Source: Glandiceps talaboti (taxonomy: Eukaryota > Hemichordata > Enteropneusta > Spengelidae). From it: a stretch of DNA of 64,000 nucleotides. Positions within the stretch are counted from its first letter, which is position 1. Every line of letters begins with the position of its first letter. Under the pieces are notes generated by a model. The model was given only the letters and a program-made list of their open reading frames with translations, made no database searches and was not told where the DNA came from. The position numbers and the translations under genes were made by a program. Below are positions 22,601-30,415 of the stretch, in pieces. The DNA lies in NCBI RefSeq assembly GCF_964340395.1, contig NC_135558.1:16837271-16901270 (forward strand). Direction: 5' to 3'.

Positions 22601-24796
22601 TATTGTTTTATTACATCCATTATAATAATGAATTTGAATTGAATTATCTATTTCAGATACATATCCTGGCTCATTTAATTGCCAGGCAGGAGGTCTTAGT
22701 ATGTGCATCATCATTTGCAATTTTGCCATTTTTTTTTTCAGAGAGGAAATTCTGATTGATACTCCAGGAATTTTACATGTATATTGCCATTGGACACATT
22801 GGACACATATTTATTATTTGTACATGTGTACAAATTGAAGTAAAAGTGGTACCTTGTCAAAATTCAAAATTGCAGTTTTGTAAGATACTCATTTGAGAAA
22901 TCTAACTATAAAATCAAAATCAAAATCATAAATATCAATATAGACCCCAATTTGTATATATTCACACAACATGCCATAAAAAATAACTTTTCGCCCAAAT
23001 TTGGTCATTTTTACGAGTGGTCAAATTTATCACCAGTACAGATTTTTCTCTTGAGATATAAATCATTCCCAACAACTGCCCCTACACTACATTATGTTAT
23101 GTATTGTATCAATTTTTAATTTATAACTCATAGTCCACCATGCTGAGAGAGCTTAATGACAGCTGTTTGACTACGCATCATGTCTATATTTGGCACTTCC
23201 ATAAATATGTCAAGAATAAAAAATATCAAATATTACATAGAACTGATACATCCTACCCATTATGAAACTAGTAGTATAGTAACTACATTTTGTATTATAT
23301 TGCTTAAACTAGTCCTGTATTTTTTTTTAACTTACCATAATAGGTGGGTGTGTGTGGGGTGAGTGGGTGAGGGTGTATACATGTACATTGCAATTGTATG
23401 TGGATGCAATACATGTATGTAAAATTCAAATTGTACATGTATCATGTACGTATGCATGTATGTTGTGTGTGTTAATGTATGTGTGCATGTGTGAGTCACA
23501 TGTAATAAGTGCACGTCAGTCTGCCGTATCTGTCTGTCTGTATGTGTGCATGTGTGAGTCACATGTAGTAAGAGCATGTCAGTCTGCTGTATCTATCTCT
23601 GTCTGTCTGTATGTGTCTGTGTCTGTCCATCTGTGTCTATGTATGTGTATACTGCAGGAATACATGAGGTAGGATGCCTACATGTAAACAAATAGATATT
23701 ACATGTCCCATATCATATCAAATACTATAGACTATTCCTCTGTATACTTCATCAGTACAAAAAATGTTATGTTTTCAAGATATCATATTACCCTGGTGGT
23801 TGATCCTTCGGTTTTCTGAGATAGACACAAACTAAAACTACATGTATTTGTGACAACATGTTGATACAACAGTGAAATGGATGTTAGTTAAATTATAATC
23901 TCTGTAGGGATGTGTCTCTGAAAACTAGTTTATTTAGAGTTCCATGAACTTGCAGTGCTGTTTTGGGACTTCCAATGTTTACACTATCTTGATCACAGGG
24001 TGATTACAATCACACAACAGAGGAACTGCCATCACCAACTTGTGTAATCTACCACATGGAAGACCAACAGATTTAGTTTGCTATCTAAGTAAACAGAAGG
24101 CTGGATTACCAGTGTTGTATCTGTGAGCACTATACATATACATGTAACTTGTTACTTCCTGATTTCATAGGTCCATGAAAATTATGTCAGAATATCACAC
24201 ACCGCATAAGGGTGTTTGACTAGCTAGATTTATCAATTCATCATTATTTTGTCATTTCCAATACTCCCCTTTAATATTATCATGTATATCTACCAAAATG
24301 TATGATTAAAATTGCACTCATAAACATTATTTTCATCTGCAATTTGTACTCATACACCTTCTGGTGTACAAATGTATGCAATCATTGCAAGTAACATCAC
24401 TTTGTATACATACATGTACACTATGCATATGTATACTGTCTCAGATCACTAAACGATGAGATGAGATGCAGTGCACAAAAACAGAAAGGGAAATCAGGTA
24501 TCATCAATTATTCAAAGTAAAACCCATGTAAACATATATGAAGCTCATCCAGATTTTAGTTTTCCATTTAAAAAAAAATCAAAAGTATAATTTACCTTAG
24601 GGGAGTTATTCCTAGCTGCAGTGTCATTGTCACTCTCTCTACCCTGTAGGGACTCTCTTCTTCCACTGTTGGTTCTATTTTGCGACGAATCTCTTCTTGC
24701 AGACTGAACCGGTGCAGCACCCCCTGGACTAAAGCTCCTGTTCAAACTCACTTCACCTTCCTCATCAACCAATTTCTTTTTTAGTTTAGCAAACAT
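1921..24796 (-). CDS. GOLGA1: Golgin-97 ortholog (GRIP-domain golgin), 20 coding exons
   Basis: Joined minus-strand exons, 5' to 3': 24796-24596, 22382-22229, 21235-21105, 20065-19946, 19193-19045, 18262-18151, 15066-14971, 12984-12856, 12182-12087, 11520-11329, 10802-10629, 10021-9926, 9074-8985, 8486-8393, 8239-8058, 5059-4967, 4112-3993, 3110-2874, 2271-2185, 1983-1921. All have AG/GT borders, all phases agree, and the total is 2616 nt (871 aa; human golgin-97 is 767). It starts MFAKLKKK like the human protein, is coiled coil through most of its length, and ends in a GRIP domain (about residues 796-845) plus the SWFGSKP tail. The family is a trans-Golgi tether: GRIP binds Arl1-GTP and the N-terminal end captures endosome-derived vesicles. 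I recognised the family from memory of the human sequence. Small missed or alternative exons remain possible, especially in the 3-kb introns. Confidence 0.93.
2092..2165. repeat. (CA)n microsatellite with ATAC interruption
   Basis: Two CA runs split by a short TACATAAATACATA stretch, starting about 20 bases beyond the exon 19 donor, inside golgin-97 intron 19. Confidence 0.95.
2185..2271 (-). CDS. GOLGA1: GOLGA1 coding exon 19 (second half of GRIP, residues 823-851)
   Basis: AVQLVKAVATLLHFTKEEER matches human [20 protein letters not shown], the last GRIP helices. 87 nt, phase 0-0; GTATGT donor, directly followed in the intron by a CA/TG microsatellite. Confidence 0.95.
2874..3110 (-). CDS. 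GOLGA1: GOLGA1 coding exon 18 (linker and first half of GRIP, residues 744-822)
   Basis: A Ser/Pro-rich linker is followed by HEIRETNFQYLRHVMFKYM, the first GRIP helices (human DAREINFEYLKHVVLKFM). Tyr807 corresponds to the conserved GRIP tyrosine needed for Arl1 binding and Golgi targeting. 237 nt, phase 0-0; GTAAGG donor. Confidence 0.95.
3993..4112 (-). CDS. GOLGA1: GOLGA1 coding exon 17 (residues 704-743)
   Basis: QLAEKNKTIKMQQQRLSDLK and KTLQREL match human QLLEKNKTIKQMQQRMLELRKTLQKEL almost residue for residue. 120 nt, phase 0-0; GTAAGA donor. Confidence 0.95.
4967..5059 (-). CDS. GOLGA1: GOLGA1 coding exon 16 (residues 673-703)
   Basis: IKELESQEERKTRELIQRST to DGELDDSE. The acidic end precedes the last coiled coil, as in human golgin-97. 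93 nt, phase 0-0; GTAATT donor. It lies 3 kb from exon 15. Confidence 0.87.
5625..5665. repeat. Short hairpin, ATAGACCC / GGGTCTAT
   Basis: An imperfect inverted repeat of 12 bp around a short loop in golgin-97 intron 15. The rest of that intron (5060-8057), apart from the MITE at 7703, shows no exon or gene that I can support. Confidence 0.5.
7703..7883. mobile_element. Palindromic MITE, ~181 bp
   Basis: TIR TAGTATTCAATTTGAACTTT at the left and its inverse complement ending GAATACTA at the right. A second matched block (CGACTGTACACTTCA / TGAAGTGTGCAGTCG) lies further in. No coding capacity; intronic in golgin-97. Confidence 0.8.
8058..8239 (-). CDS. GOLGA1: GOLGA1 coding exon 15 (residues 612-672)
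   Basis: Coiled coil from ENEKLQGKNQ to EQLEEYQER. 182 nt, phase 1 in and phase 0 out; GTAAGT donor. Confidence 0.9.
8393..8486 (-). CDS. GOLGA1: GOLGA1 coding exon 14 (residues 581-612)
   Basis: Reads ILEETPTLLKDLESLQQRLT. 94 nt, phase 0 in and phase 1 out; GTAAAT donor. Confidence 0.88.
8985..9074 (-). CDS. GOLGA1: GOLGA1 coding exon 13 (residues 551-580)
   Basis: Coiled coil DQLQQKESEVSSLSKLLAET, ending AAAFEKQ. 90 nt, phase 0-0; GTAAGT donor. Confidence 0.9.
9322..9372. repeat. Short interspersed repeat, copy in inverted relation to 12571-12622
   Basis: About 45 bp including TAGAGTCAACATTAGTTAG is the inverse complement of a block at 12571-12622. Likely fragments of one MITE family in two golgin-97 introns. 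Confidence 0.55.
9516..9672. mobile_element. Palindromic MITE, copy 1 (golgin-97 intron 12)
   Basis: Ends CGTTATTCC / GGAAATAACG. Inside are TTCTTCATTTAGC and its inverse near GCTGAATGAAGAA, and GTGACCTA / TAGGTCAC. Same family as 10443-10592. Confidence 0.8.
9926..10021 (-). CDS. GOLGA1: GOLGA1 coding exon 12 (residues 519-550)
   Basis: 32-codon coiled-coil exon, SQLENSQTEYLEKEIEHEKH to SQRLK, phase 0-0; GTCAGT donor. The introns on both sides carry copies of the same palindromic MITE (9516-9672 and 10443-10592), so RNA pairing across this exon is possible. Confidence 0.88.
10443..10592. mobile_element. Palindromic MITE, copy 2 (golgin-97 intron 11)
   Basis: About 150 bp fold-back. The left end TGTTATTC and the following CCAATATTTTTCTTCATTCA are matched by the inverse complement at the right end (AAGAAAAATATTGGAGAATA). 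The family also includes 9516-9672, on the other side of exon 12. Confidence 0.85.
10629..10802 (-). CDS. GOLGA1: GOLGA1 coding exon 11 (residues 461-518)
   Basis: Contains QITALETAKELDKNTAQQ, aligning with human QIVALERTRAADQTTAEQ. 174 nt, phase 0-0; GTAAGG donor. Confidence 0.93.
10873..11145. repeat. Compound (CA)n/(ATAC)n microsatellite
   Basis: Long mixed CA and CATA repeats. The open frames across it encode only Tyr/Ile/His/Thr or Cys/Val/Tyr runs and are artefacts of the repeat. Confidence 0.97.
11210..11300. repeat. (CT)n followed by (CCAT)n microsatellite
   Basis: About 60 bases of near-perfect CT, then CCATCCATCCAT, about 30 bases from the golgin-97 exon 10 donor. Confidence 0.95.
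11329..11520 (-). CDS. GOLGA1: GOLGA1 coding exon 10 (residues 397-460)
   Basis: 64-codon coiled-coil exon, ISHLNTKISE to SKFETQ, phase 0-0; GTAGGT donor. Dense microsatellites flank it on both sides (10873-11300 and 11577-11735). Confidence 0.9.
11577..11735. repeat. (TG)n/(CG)n microsatellite
   Basis: Two long TG runs separated by TATATA and a CGCGCGCGCGCG core, an alternating purine-pyrimidine tract with Z-DNA potential, about 55 bases beyond exon 10. Confidence 0.95.
12087..12182 (-). CDS. GOLGA1: GOLGA1 coding exon 9 (residues 365-396)
   Basis: LEEARQHLNDIKSTWSNKI matches human LEDTRQQLLAARSSQAKAI. 96 nt, phase 0-0; GTATGT donor. Confidence 0.92.
12571..12622. repeat. Short interspersed repeat, partner of 9322-9372
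   Basis: Block with CTAACTAATGTTGACTCTA in inverted orientation relative to 9322-9372. The remainder of golgin-97 intron 8 shows nothing else I can name. Confidence 0.55.
12856..12984 (-). CDS. GOLGA1: GOLGA1 coding exon 8 (residues 322-364)
   Basis: ITHLQERITTLEQRLQ and SGDEKLD align with human ITHLQEKVASLEKRLEQNLSGEEHL. 129 nt, phase 0-0; GTAAGT donor. Confidence 0.93.
13228..13437. mobile_element. MITE with CTGTAAACC ends, copy 1
   Basis: About 210 bp starting CTGTAAACCCAGAAATTTT and ending in the inverse form TAGGTTTACAG. It contains TTTTCGTTCATTTCGTTAG and the block AACACAATGTACCAGTCTGG. Noncoding; golgin-97 intron 7. Confidence 0.8.
13576..13784. mobile_element. MITE with CTGTAAACC ends, copy 2, inverted
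   Basis: Inverse complement of 13228-13437 over almost its whole length (CCAGACTGGTACATTGTGTT; terminal CCAGGTTTACAG). Together the two copies form an inverted repeat with ~210-bp arms and a ~140-bp spacer. Confidence 0.8.
14188..14255. repeat. (ACAGAC)n microsatellite
   Basis: Near-perfect hexamer ACAGAC repeated about 10 times in golgin-97 intron 7. Confidence 0.95.
14971..15066 (-). CDS. GOLGA1: GOLGA1 coding exon 7 (residues 290-321)
   Basis: 32-codon coiled-coil exon, KSSSISKLELKLNFLQDEYD to VYRQQ, phase 0-0; GTAATG donor. Confidence 0.87.
15357..15660 (+). mobile_element. Unnamed interspersed repeat, copy 1 (~300 bp)
   Basis: Starts CTCAATTTTAGAATAGGTGG and ends GGGTCGGCAGTGAAAAACTA then GGTGGGATTGG. 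The same sequence, in the same orientation and order, recurs at 27025-27470. No coding; family unknown. Confidence 0.75.
15669..15965 (+). mobile_element. 5' part of the TAGCACAACTG element family
   Basis: ACTGAACTGAGGTTCAGTAG, then a TG microsatellite, then two blocks built around 'aactcaaaaactactggg' spaced as in the larger copy at 30331. 3'-truncated. Confidence 0.6.
16655..16990 (+). repeat. Minisatellite, 7 units of 43-55 bp
   Basis: Units begin at 16655, 16710, 16753, 16806, 16856, 16899 and 16954. The constant part is ATGGACTACCAAGTTTGTAG followed by GGTGCAGTAGTA. The variable tail is either CCATATCATAT-like or CCGATTTACTACAAACATCATAG-like, giving two unit types that alternate. It lies in golgin-97 intron 6. 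Confidence 0.92.
18151..18262 (-). CDS. GOLGA1: GOLGA1 coding exon 6 (residues 252-289)
   Basis: Coiled coil reading DDFRQHKLDNADLVIKLERE and ending QEVAE. 112 nt, phase 2 in and phase 0 out; GTATGT donor. The next intron (15067-18150) is 3 kb and could hide a missed exon. Confidence 0.88.
19045..19193 (-). CDS. GOLGA1: GOLGA1 coding exon 5 (residues 203-252)
   Basis: Coiled-coil exon starting FMNSQEELGKCQQKL, like human KKEESLGKMEQEL. 149 nt, phase 0 in and phase 2 out; GTAAAC donor. Confidence 0.9.
19268..19510. mobile_element. MITE-like repeat with GGGCTACCA/TGGTAGCCC blocks
   Basis: Several inverted GGTAGCCC / GGGCTACC pairs flank a ~150-bp core in golgin-97 intron 4. Boundaries uncertain. 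Confidence 0.5.
19613..19668. repeat. (AAAT)n microsatellite
   Basis: About 13 perfect AAAT repeats; any open frame here is a repeat artefact. Confidence 0.96.
19946..20065 (-). CDS. GOLGA1: GOLGA1 coding exon 4 (residues 163-202)
   Basis: Contains FKKREENDEIKEFQTQEI and AKVKHL, matching human [24 protein letters not shown]. 120 nt, phase 0-0; GTGAGT donor. Confidence 0.92.
21105..21235 (-). CDS. GOLGA1: GOLGA1 coding exon 3 (residues 119-162)
   Basis: LKRIQEMNEDYQGQRSRM aligns with human MRKFQEQNETFQANRAKM. 131 nt, phase 1 in and phase 0 out; GTACAG donor. Confidence 0.9.
21838..22123 (-). mobile_element. Interspersed repeat, copy in golgin-97 intron 2
   Basis: Runs from TAGTCTGGATGCC to AAATGGTAACGATACC. 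It is the inverse complement of 35727-36137, sharing AAAGTCCCTCAATCAGCACA, GGACATTACATAACTGCCCC (one difference) and CTCTAACTTTATGAGGGACT. A degenerate relative lies at 52010-52190. Confidence 0.75.
22229..22382 (-). CDS. GOLGA1: GOLGA1 coding exon 2 (residues 68-119)
   Basis: Begins PVTKEELIAKLAKKNEQIKD and ends LEKQQD, which align with human RRNEQIRKLEARL...LEKHQD. 154 nt, phase 0 in and phase 1 out; GTGAGT donor. Start of the coiled coil. Confidence 0.92.
23330..23650. repeat. TG-rich block with a tandem ~65-bp duplication
   Basis: A unit holding TGTGTGCATGTGTGAGTCAC and GTCAGTCTGC(C/T)GTATC occurs twice (about 23480-23543 and 23544-23610). Intron 1 of golgin-97 otherwise shows nothing I can name. 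Confidence 0.75.
24596..24796 (-). CDS. GOLGA1: GOLGA1 coding exon 1 (residues 1-67)
   Basis: Carries the start codon and MFAKLKKKLVDEEGEVSLNR, matching the N terminus of golgin-97, which is thought to bind vesicle adaptors. A Ser/Arg-rich unstructured stretch follows. It ends NNSPK in phase 0 at a GTAAAT donor. The acceptor just upstream of the ATG is not certain; several weak AG candidates lie between 24805 and 24840. Confidence 0.9.
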
Positions 24797-25314
24797 GGTA
24801 GTGATGTGTCTGACAAGTCACTTGAGAATATCCCCTAAAGTCTGTTCTTTTTTTTCTTTGATCGCTGGTACGTTCACTTTTCAAAAATTATGATTCATAA
24901 CTTAAAAGTTTGATGCCATTAATGAAACATTGCACAATTAATTTTTCCTTCTTCACAATATAAAGGTCCTGAGTATGCCAGATAACAATTCTTTCTCTCC
25001 CACTGATATATTGGTGCCTTTACTTTCACAAAATAGACTACCAATAATACCAATTAACTGCCCACAAATTGTCTGCTGTAAAAATTCCTTAGTGCGTTGT
25101 CGGTACAGATTCTACAATTAAAACTTGGGTCTACAAATCACATATATTTTAATGATATTCTGTCCTTTCTGAATGTAACAGTCATATGTTACAGCTTTTG
25201 GATATTTTTCCAACCCAAATTAACCAGTACACATGTGTATCTTGTACGATGTATTAGATCTGAAAAAAAAATGGAAAAAATCGAAAGTAAATTTTATTTA
25301 TGACAACAAGAAAT

Positions 25315-25440
25315 ATAATCAATCAATTAATCAATCAATCAATCAGTCAATTTTTATTACATAACAACATGCTATACTATAGCAAGCATGGTGAAGCATA
25401 CAAATAGAACACAGAAATAAAGTGAAGTAATAATATCTAC
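25315..25440 (-). mobile_element. Possible LINE/SINE 3' end with (TTGA)n tail
   Basis: On the minus strand this reads AATAAAAATTGACTGATTGATTGAT, the sort of tail CR1-like elements carry. No protein-level match is visible, so the call rests on the tail only. It falls in the 5' UTR intron of golgin-97. Confidence 0.35.
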
Positions 25441-26286
25441 TATAGATTAAAACCTTGGTGTGAAAAGGGATTGTTTGTTTGACAATGATATCCAAAAAAC
25501 TTGGTACAGAACAAAATAATGTTCATACACTAATGAAATGACCCCAGGATTCAAACATATATTCCTTTTAAACCTTTCAATGATTTAATACACCCCTCAA
25601 ACGTCTGTGGGTCAGTAAATTTCATTCATTCCACCATGGAAGTATAACCCACGTGGGTTATACTTCCATGATTCCACTGACTCAGTAGACACCCTGTCAT
25701 TGTGTCAAAATTTACACACAGACACACTACGTTTCTCTTCGGGTGACGTAAATTAGGGTGTGAATTATAAATTTTGCAGCAAAGATCAAACGAACGAAAT
25801 TATATTCTAGTTCAATTATGCCAAATGTATTCAATCTTCACTTTACCATACAGATATCAAAGTTCGATCAGTACTTTATTACTATGTAGTAGTCTGTAGA
25901 CTTCTCTTAGTACATTCATTTCAGTGACAATATTGTCAATATTTAAATGTTGCCGTGTTTTGAAGTAGAACTTCTACAAATATACTCCAAGTTAACCCTG
26001 AATAGAGATCAGTACATCTCCCAAACCCATAGCCACTACAAAAAAAACTGATTCAATTTCAAGAAACCTGTATCTAATACACGATATACATATATATACA
26101 AATCTAATGTACCTCCCCTTGATCACAACTTTGATATGCTCTGGTCGACACATTTTGGATGCAACCAGTAATCAATTTCATAATGAAATACGGCTATTTT
26201 CGGGAAATTTACTCATGCTATTGGAAATTAAACCATAAAAAGTATGATAGTGGATTTACGAAATGACTTATCGATAAATATCTTAC

Positions 26287-26345
26287 CTTTCGCCAAATTG
26301 TTAGAAAAAATATCACTACAATATGTAGCCGGACGCCATATTGAC
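26287..26345 (-). other. GOLGA1: Probable GOLGA1 5' UTR exon
   Basis: On the minus strand CAATTTGGCGAAAG is followed by a consensus GTAAGA donor (intron side 26281-26286). Upstream lies the shared promoter. The start near 26345 is a guess. Splicing from here to coding exon 1 is inferred, since the acceptor before the ATG is not resolved. Confidence 0.5.
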
Positions 26346-26440
26346 TTTCGTGGCAACTGGCGCAGTCGCAGTGTAGTTGGTGACGTCATTTATCATTTTT
26401 GGGTCAAAGGTAACCGCAACATAGGTCGAAGGTCGGAATG
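26330..26440. promoter_or_regulatory. Putative bidirectional GOLGA1/FKBPL promoter with a perfect CRE
   Basis: A locally GC-richer patch between the divergent 5' exons. It holds a palindromic cAMP-response element TGACGTCA (26381-26388) and GACGCCATATTG, which resembles a YY1 site. The two inferred 5' splice donors (26281 minus, 26507 plus) lie only ~220 bp apart, so one core region probably serves both genes. Seen: motifs and layout; inferred: promoter activity. Confidence 0.6.
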
Positions 26441-26506
26441 TCAGTGTTGTCCATCGATCCAGGCTGGTACAGTCAAGCTGGCTTGTTCTGCTAGAAACGT
26501 TCATTG
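26440..26506 (+). other. FKBPL: Probable FKBPL 5' UTR exon
   Basis: Ends at ACGTTCATTG with a GTATGT donor at 26507. It would splice to the TTTCTCTCCAG acceptor at 27521, 27 bases before the FKBPL ATG. The 1-kb intron between holds a repeat and a TA microsatellite. The 5' limit is uncertain. Confidence 0.5.
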
Positions 26507-27024
26507 GTATGTTTCATTTATTGTTCGCTCCTTTACCGAATAGATTACCGAATACGTTTTATCCATATCATGTCAAAATACATAGTCTGAAGACTCTGAA
26601 CCGAATACAATTAGTTACATACAAGCGTAAACACATTTGCGAATTGTAAAAAAAAATACCTTCAATATGACAACAAAAACATGAAACATAAATATCATAG
26701 ACAATTTATCATTTTGATAGAATACAACTGTAAAAAAGCTAGTTCTGAATATCGAAAAAGGCAGCCTGTTAGTTTAAAGTATCTACCCATGTACAATATC
26801 AACCATAAACAGACTCATTGTTAGGACAAATTAGTCAGTCAACTACCTTTATTCTGATACTGTGAAGGCATTTCTAAAAGAATGAAGATGTCAATCTAAT
26901 GATTATTTCTGGATGAAAAGTCAAACCATGTTATAGGGATTTTTTCATGAAAAAGTGACTCACTTGGCACACACCTGTACACCTTTTTATGGGAGTACCC
27001 CTCCCCCAGGAGTGATTCCAAATT

Positions 27025-27470
<446 letters not shown>

Positions 27471-27548
27471 TTAAGGCGTAAGCAGACCATAAATGAATCT
27501 TTGTATTTTCTTTCTCTCCAGATATATGTATGTAGCTAATTTACAAAA

Positions 27549-28499
27549 ATGGAACCTATGGCAGAAGACATTCCTTCATCATCTTCACCTTGGCAACCAC
27601 CTGATGAATCTTTTACCAAGGTGATTTTGAAAGAAGGCAGTGGATTAGTCAAACCTAATGAAGGCTCCACATGTATAGTACAAGTAGATTCATTGGCTGG
27701 ACCATATCACGTGGGTGAAAGTATCACTGGCTATCCATTACAGAAGGAGGTTGAGATATGTGTTGGTGACTTTGATGCAGATTTATCAGAACTTTTTGAT
27801 GTATGCTTCGAATCAATGAAATCTGGAGAAATTTGCCAACTTGATATTCCAGAATCAACCTTGCTAAAACATCTTGGAGACAATTTCAAAGATATCAAAC
27901 CAGACACCATTACCGATGTGGATGAAAAACATGAACTTGTTGCAAAATTTAAACTTGAACTAAAATCTTTCATCAGGGTGAAAGAGATTTGGAAACTCTC
28001 AGCAGACGATAAGATTGAGAGAGCAGAACACCAGAAAATGAAAGGAACAGCTTGTTTTCAAAGTGGTCATATAACAGCAGCTGCCAGGAGATATAGCAAA
28101 GCTTTGAAATTTCTCATCACAGTTGGAAATAAAAGGGACCAGGAAGACTTATCTGAAAGTATGAGAGACAAATACAATACAATGAAATGTTCATGTCTGC
28201 TAAATTTATCTGCATGTGTACTCAAAATGAAACAATTTGACAAAGTTGTTAGTTTATGTTCAGATGCACTAAATATCAATGCAAACAATGTGAAAGGGTT
28301 GTACCGTAGAGGGCAGGCTTTATCTAGACTAAACGAGTTTGACAGAGCAAAGGAGGATTTTGAAAAAGCTCTAAAACTTGAACCACAAAATAAGGCAGTG
28401 AAAGATGAAATGGTAGCACTGAGTAGGAGAAGGAAACAACAGGATGAGAAGTATGCCAAGGCTATGAGTAAAATGTTTGGTGGTCCAGTCAAGGAATAA
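27549..28499 (+). CDS. FKBPL: FKBPL ortholog (FKBP-like TPR co-chaperone)
   Basis: 316 residues in a single coding exon, starting at the first ATG after the acceptor at 27521. Residues ~18-145 are a divergent FKBP-type fold (SFTKVILKEGSGLVKPNEGS resembles human SFVKKIVIRGHGLDKPKLGS) without the usual PPIase aromatic pocket, so catalysis is unlikely. Three TPR units follow at ~157-190, 213-246 and 247-281 (VKGLYRRGQALSRLNEFDRA), ending KAMSKMFG, like human LRKMFG. The family acts as an Hsp90-binding co-chaperone linked to p21/WAF1 stability and steroid receptors. The human protein is 349 aa with a longer N terminus. Polyadenylation signals AATAAA overlap the stop (28495) and lie at 28597. It is divergent from golgin-97 and shares its promoter. 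Confidence 0.9.
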   Translation: MEPMAEDIPSSSSPWQPPDESFTKVILKEGSGLVKPNEGSTCIVQVDSLAGPYHVGESITGYPLQKEVEICVGDFDADLSELFDVCFESMKSGEICQLDIPESTLLKHLGDNFKDIKPDTITDVDEKHELVAKFKLELKSFIRVKEIWKLSADDKIERAEHQKMKGTACFQSGHITAAARRYSKALKFLITVGNKRDQEDLSESMRDKYNTMKCSCLLNLSACVLKMKQFDKVVSLCSDALNINANNVKGLYRRGQALSRLNEFDRAKEDFEKALKLEPQNKAVKDEMVALSRRRKQQDEKYAKAMSKMFGGPVKE

Positions 28500-28532
28500 A
28501 TATCAAAAATTACCTATCCCATGCTTTTACAC

Positions 28533-29321
28533 TGTACAAGTGATATACAATACTAGATAATTACAAAACCTATCTTGTCAATGTTGATACATGTCTAATA
28601 AATTGTGTATATAAAATTGTCTCTCAGTTCATACTCTGGTCAAGTCACACAAAACATGGCTAAAAGTACATTACAATACACACAATGCAATACAATACAA
28701 TACAATACAGTTCAATGCAATACAATACAATACAATACAAAATCTTGTTTTGTCAATATATACTACTTACAGGTTTGTTTGTCTCTCAATTACCCTGCTT
28801 AAGTCACACTATAAGGTTACAATAGAACACAATAATGATACAATACAATACAATGCAATACTATTCAACACAATCAATGTTTTTGTAAAAGACTGTAAGC
28901 AGATAAAATATACCGGGGTTCCCTTGTAATTTTACCAGGGTTCCTAAACGATACAAATGATATGCAATACTAGACAATTACAAAAACCTTTTTTGTCAGT
29001 GTTAATAGATGTGAAACAAATTGTCTGTATAAAATTGTCTCTCAGTTCATACTCTGGTCAAGTCACACAAATCATAGCTAAAAATTACATTACAATACAC
29101 TCAAATACAATACAATACAAAATAATACACTACAATACAATACAAAACCTTGTTTTTGTCAGTATATGTACTTACAGATTTGTTTGTCTCTCAATTACCC
29201 TGGTTAGGACACACACCATATCAAAGGTACAATACAATACTATACAACACAATCAGTGTTCCTGATAGGGGCTGTAAGCAGGTAAAATCTAGTGGGGTTA
29301 GTCATTTTACTGGGTTCCCAA
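28533..29321 (+). repeat. Tandem duplication with (AATAC)n arrays
   Basis: Two copies, about 28533-28945 and 28950-29321. They share CAATACTAGA(T/C)AATTACAAAA, ATAAAATTGTCTCTCAGTTC, ACTCTGGTCAAGTCACACAA and TTTGTTTGTCTCTCAATTAC, each with ACAAT pentamer arrays in between. The first copy overlaps the FKBPL 3' end. No coding. Confidence 0.85.
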
Positions 29322-30330
29322 TCAAAATTATGGTAGATTGAATGGGAAACTTAGAAGAGGCCTGCTGTACACTTGGAAGAGACACTGATTCTTGGAGTCC
29401 ATGAAAGTGTCACCTACCGGGGAAACAAACTCGAGAGCTAATCACCACTTTCATCCTGCCCCCCCCCCCACCCCCAAAGTTATTGTTTCAAGTCCATTGT
29501 ATCTTGTTCTTTTTATAGGATAGGGCTATTCTATATGAATATACATGTGTCACATGTTTTATCCATTTAAAATACATAGCCTTATCTATTAACATAGAAA
29601 CTCAAAAGACCTACTGTACAAGCAATGAGGCACAAGAACATCCTTTTTTGCACCATTAGAGAGTTTTTGTGAGCATACTATTTGCTGGCTAACCAAATCA
29701 ATTTCCATCGAAAAAAAACTTTTGAATAACTAAGATGATTATTTTATAACACGATCACAATTAAAAACTCACATTCAAGGTTATTTATAATCCAAACCTG
29801 AAAACAGACTGAGATTATTTGAAATGGATGCAATATCATCAAATTGGGAAACAATTGAAAGGGACACAGTCCTCAAATAATCATTTCAAAACAAACCAGT
29901 AATAACAAATGTCGAACCACAGACATGAAAAGATCTTTTCCTCATCTGTGGTCAATTCGATTGGGCCATGAAAGTATCACCCATGATAAAACTCAGTGAA
30001 ATTTTGGAAACAGGGAAAGATAAATATATAACATGTTTGGGTTACCAGAGTACCACATTCATAAAGTGGTCAGATATGACACCTCTTGACGTGATGTGTA
30101 ATTTTTGACTGCCTTTTTTGTGTGTATTTTTTGCATTTTTCAGATTAACTACTCAGCAACTTTGTTTTTTAACTATAATATGTGTGGGGTAATCATGTGA
30201 TATTACTCATTAATATGCAAGTATGAGAGAAGTCGGGGGTTATAGCATATATTAACATAAACTACAAAATGTAGATTAAAAGTTTCTAACTACCACTGGG
30301 GCATACATTCCAAACATGAATATCGTTTTA
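29322..30330. other. Gene-free stretch
   Basis: AT-rich sequence with a short C/G tract at 29459-29475. No ORF, repeat pair or family match that I can support. Confidence 0.5.
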
Positions 30331-30374
30331 TAGCACAACTGAACTAGGTTCAGTAGGGCTATAGGCATGGTGAA

Positions 30375-30415
<41 letters not shown>

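Noticed and set aside
22439-22729. Overlapping ORFs of 67 and 95 codons in golgin-97 intron 1
   Set aside because: No family resemblance, no splice fit with neighbouring exons; chance frames.
24545-24595. Extension of the golgin-97 first exon past 24596
   Set aside because: The extra residues after NNSPK are intronic; a GTAAAT donor and a phase-matched exon 2 at 22382 explain the protein better.
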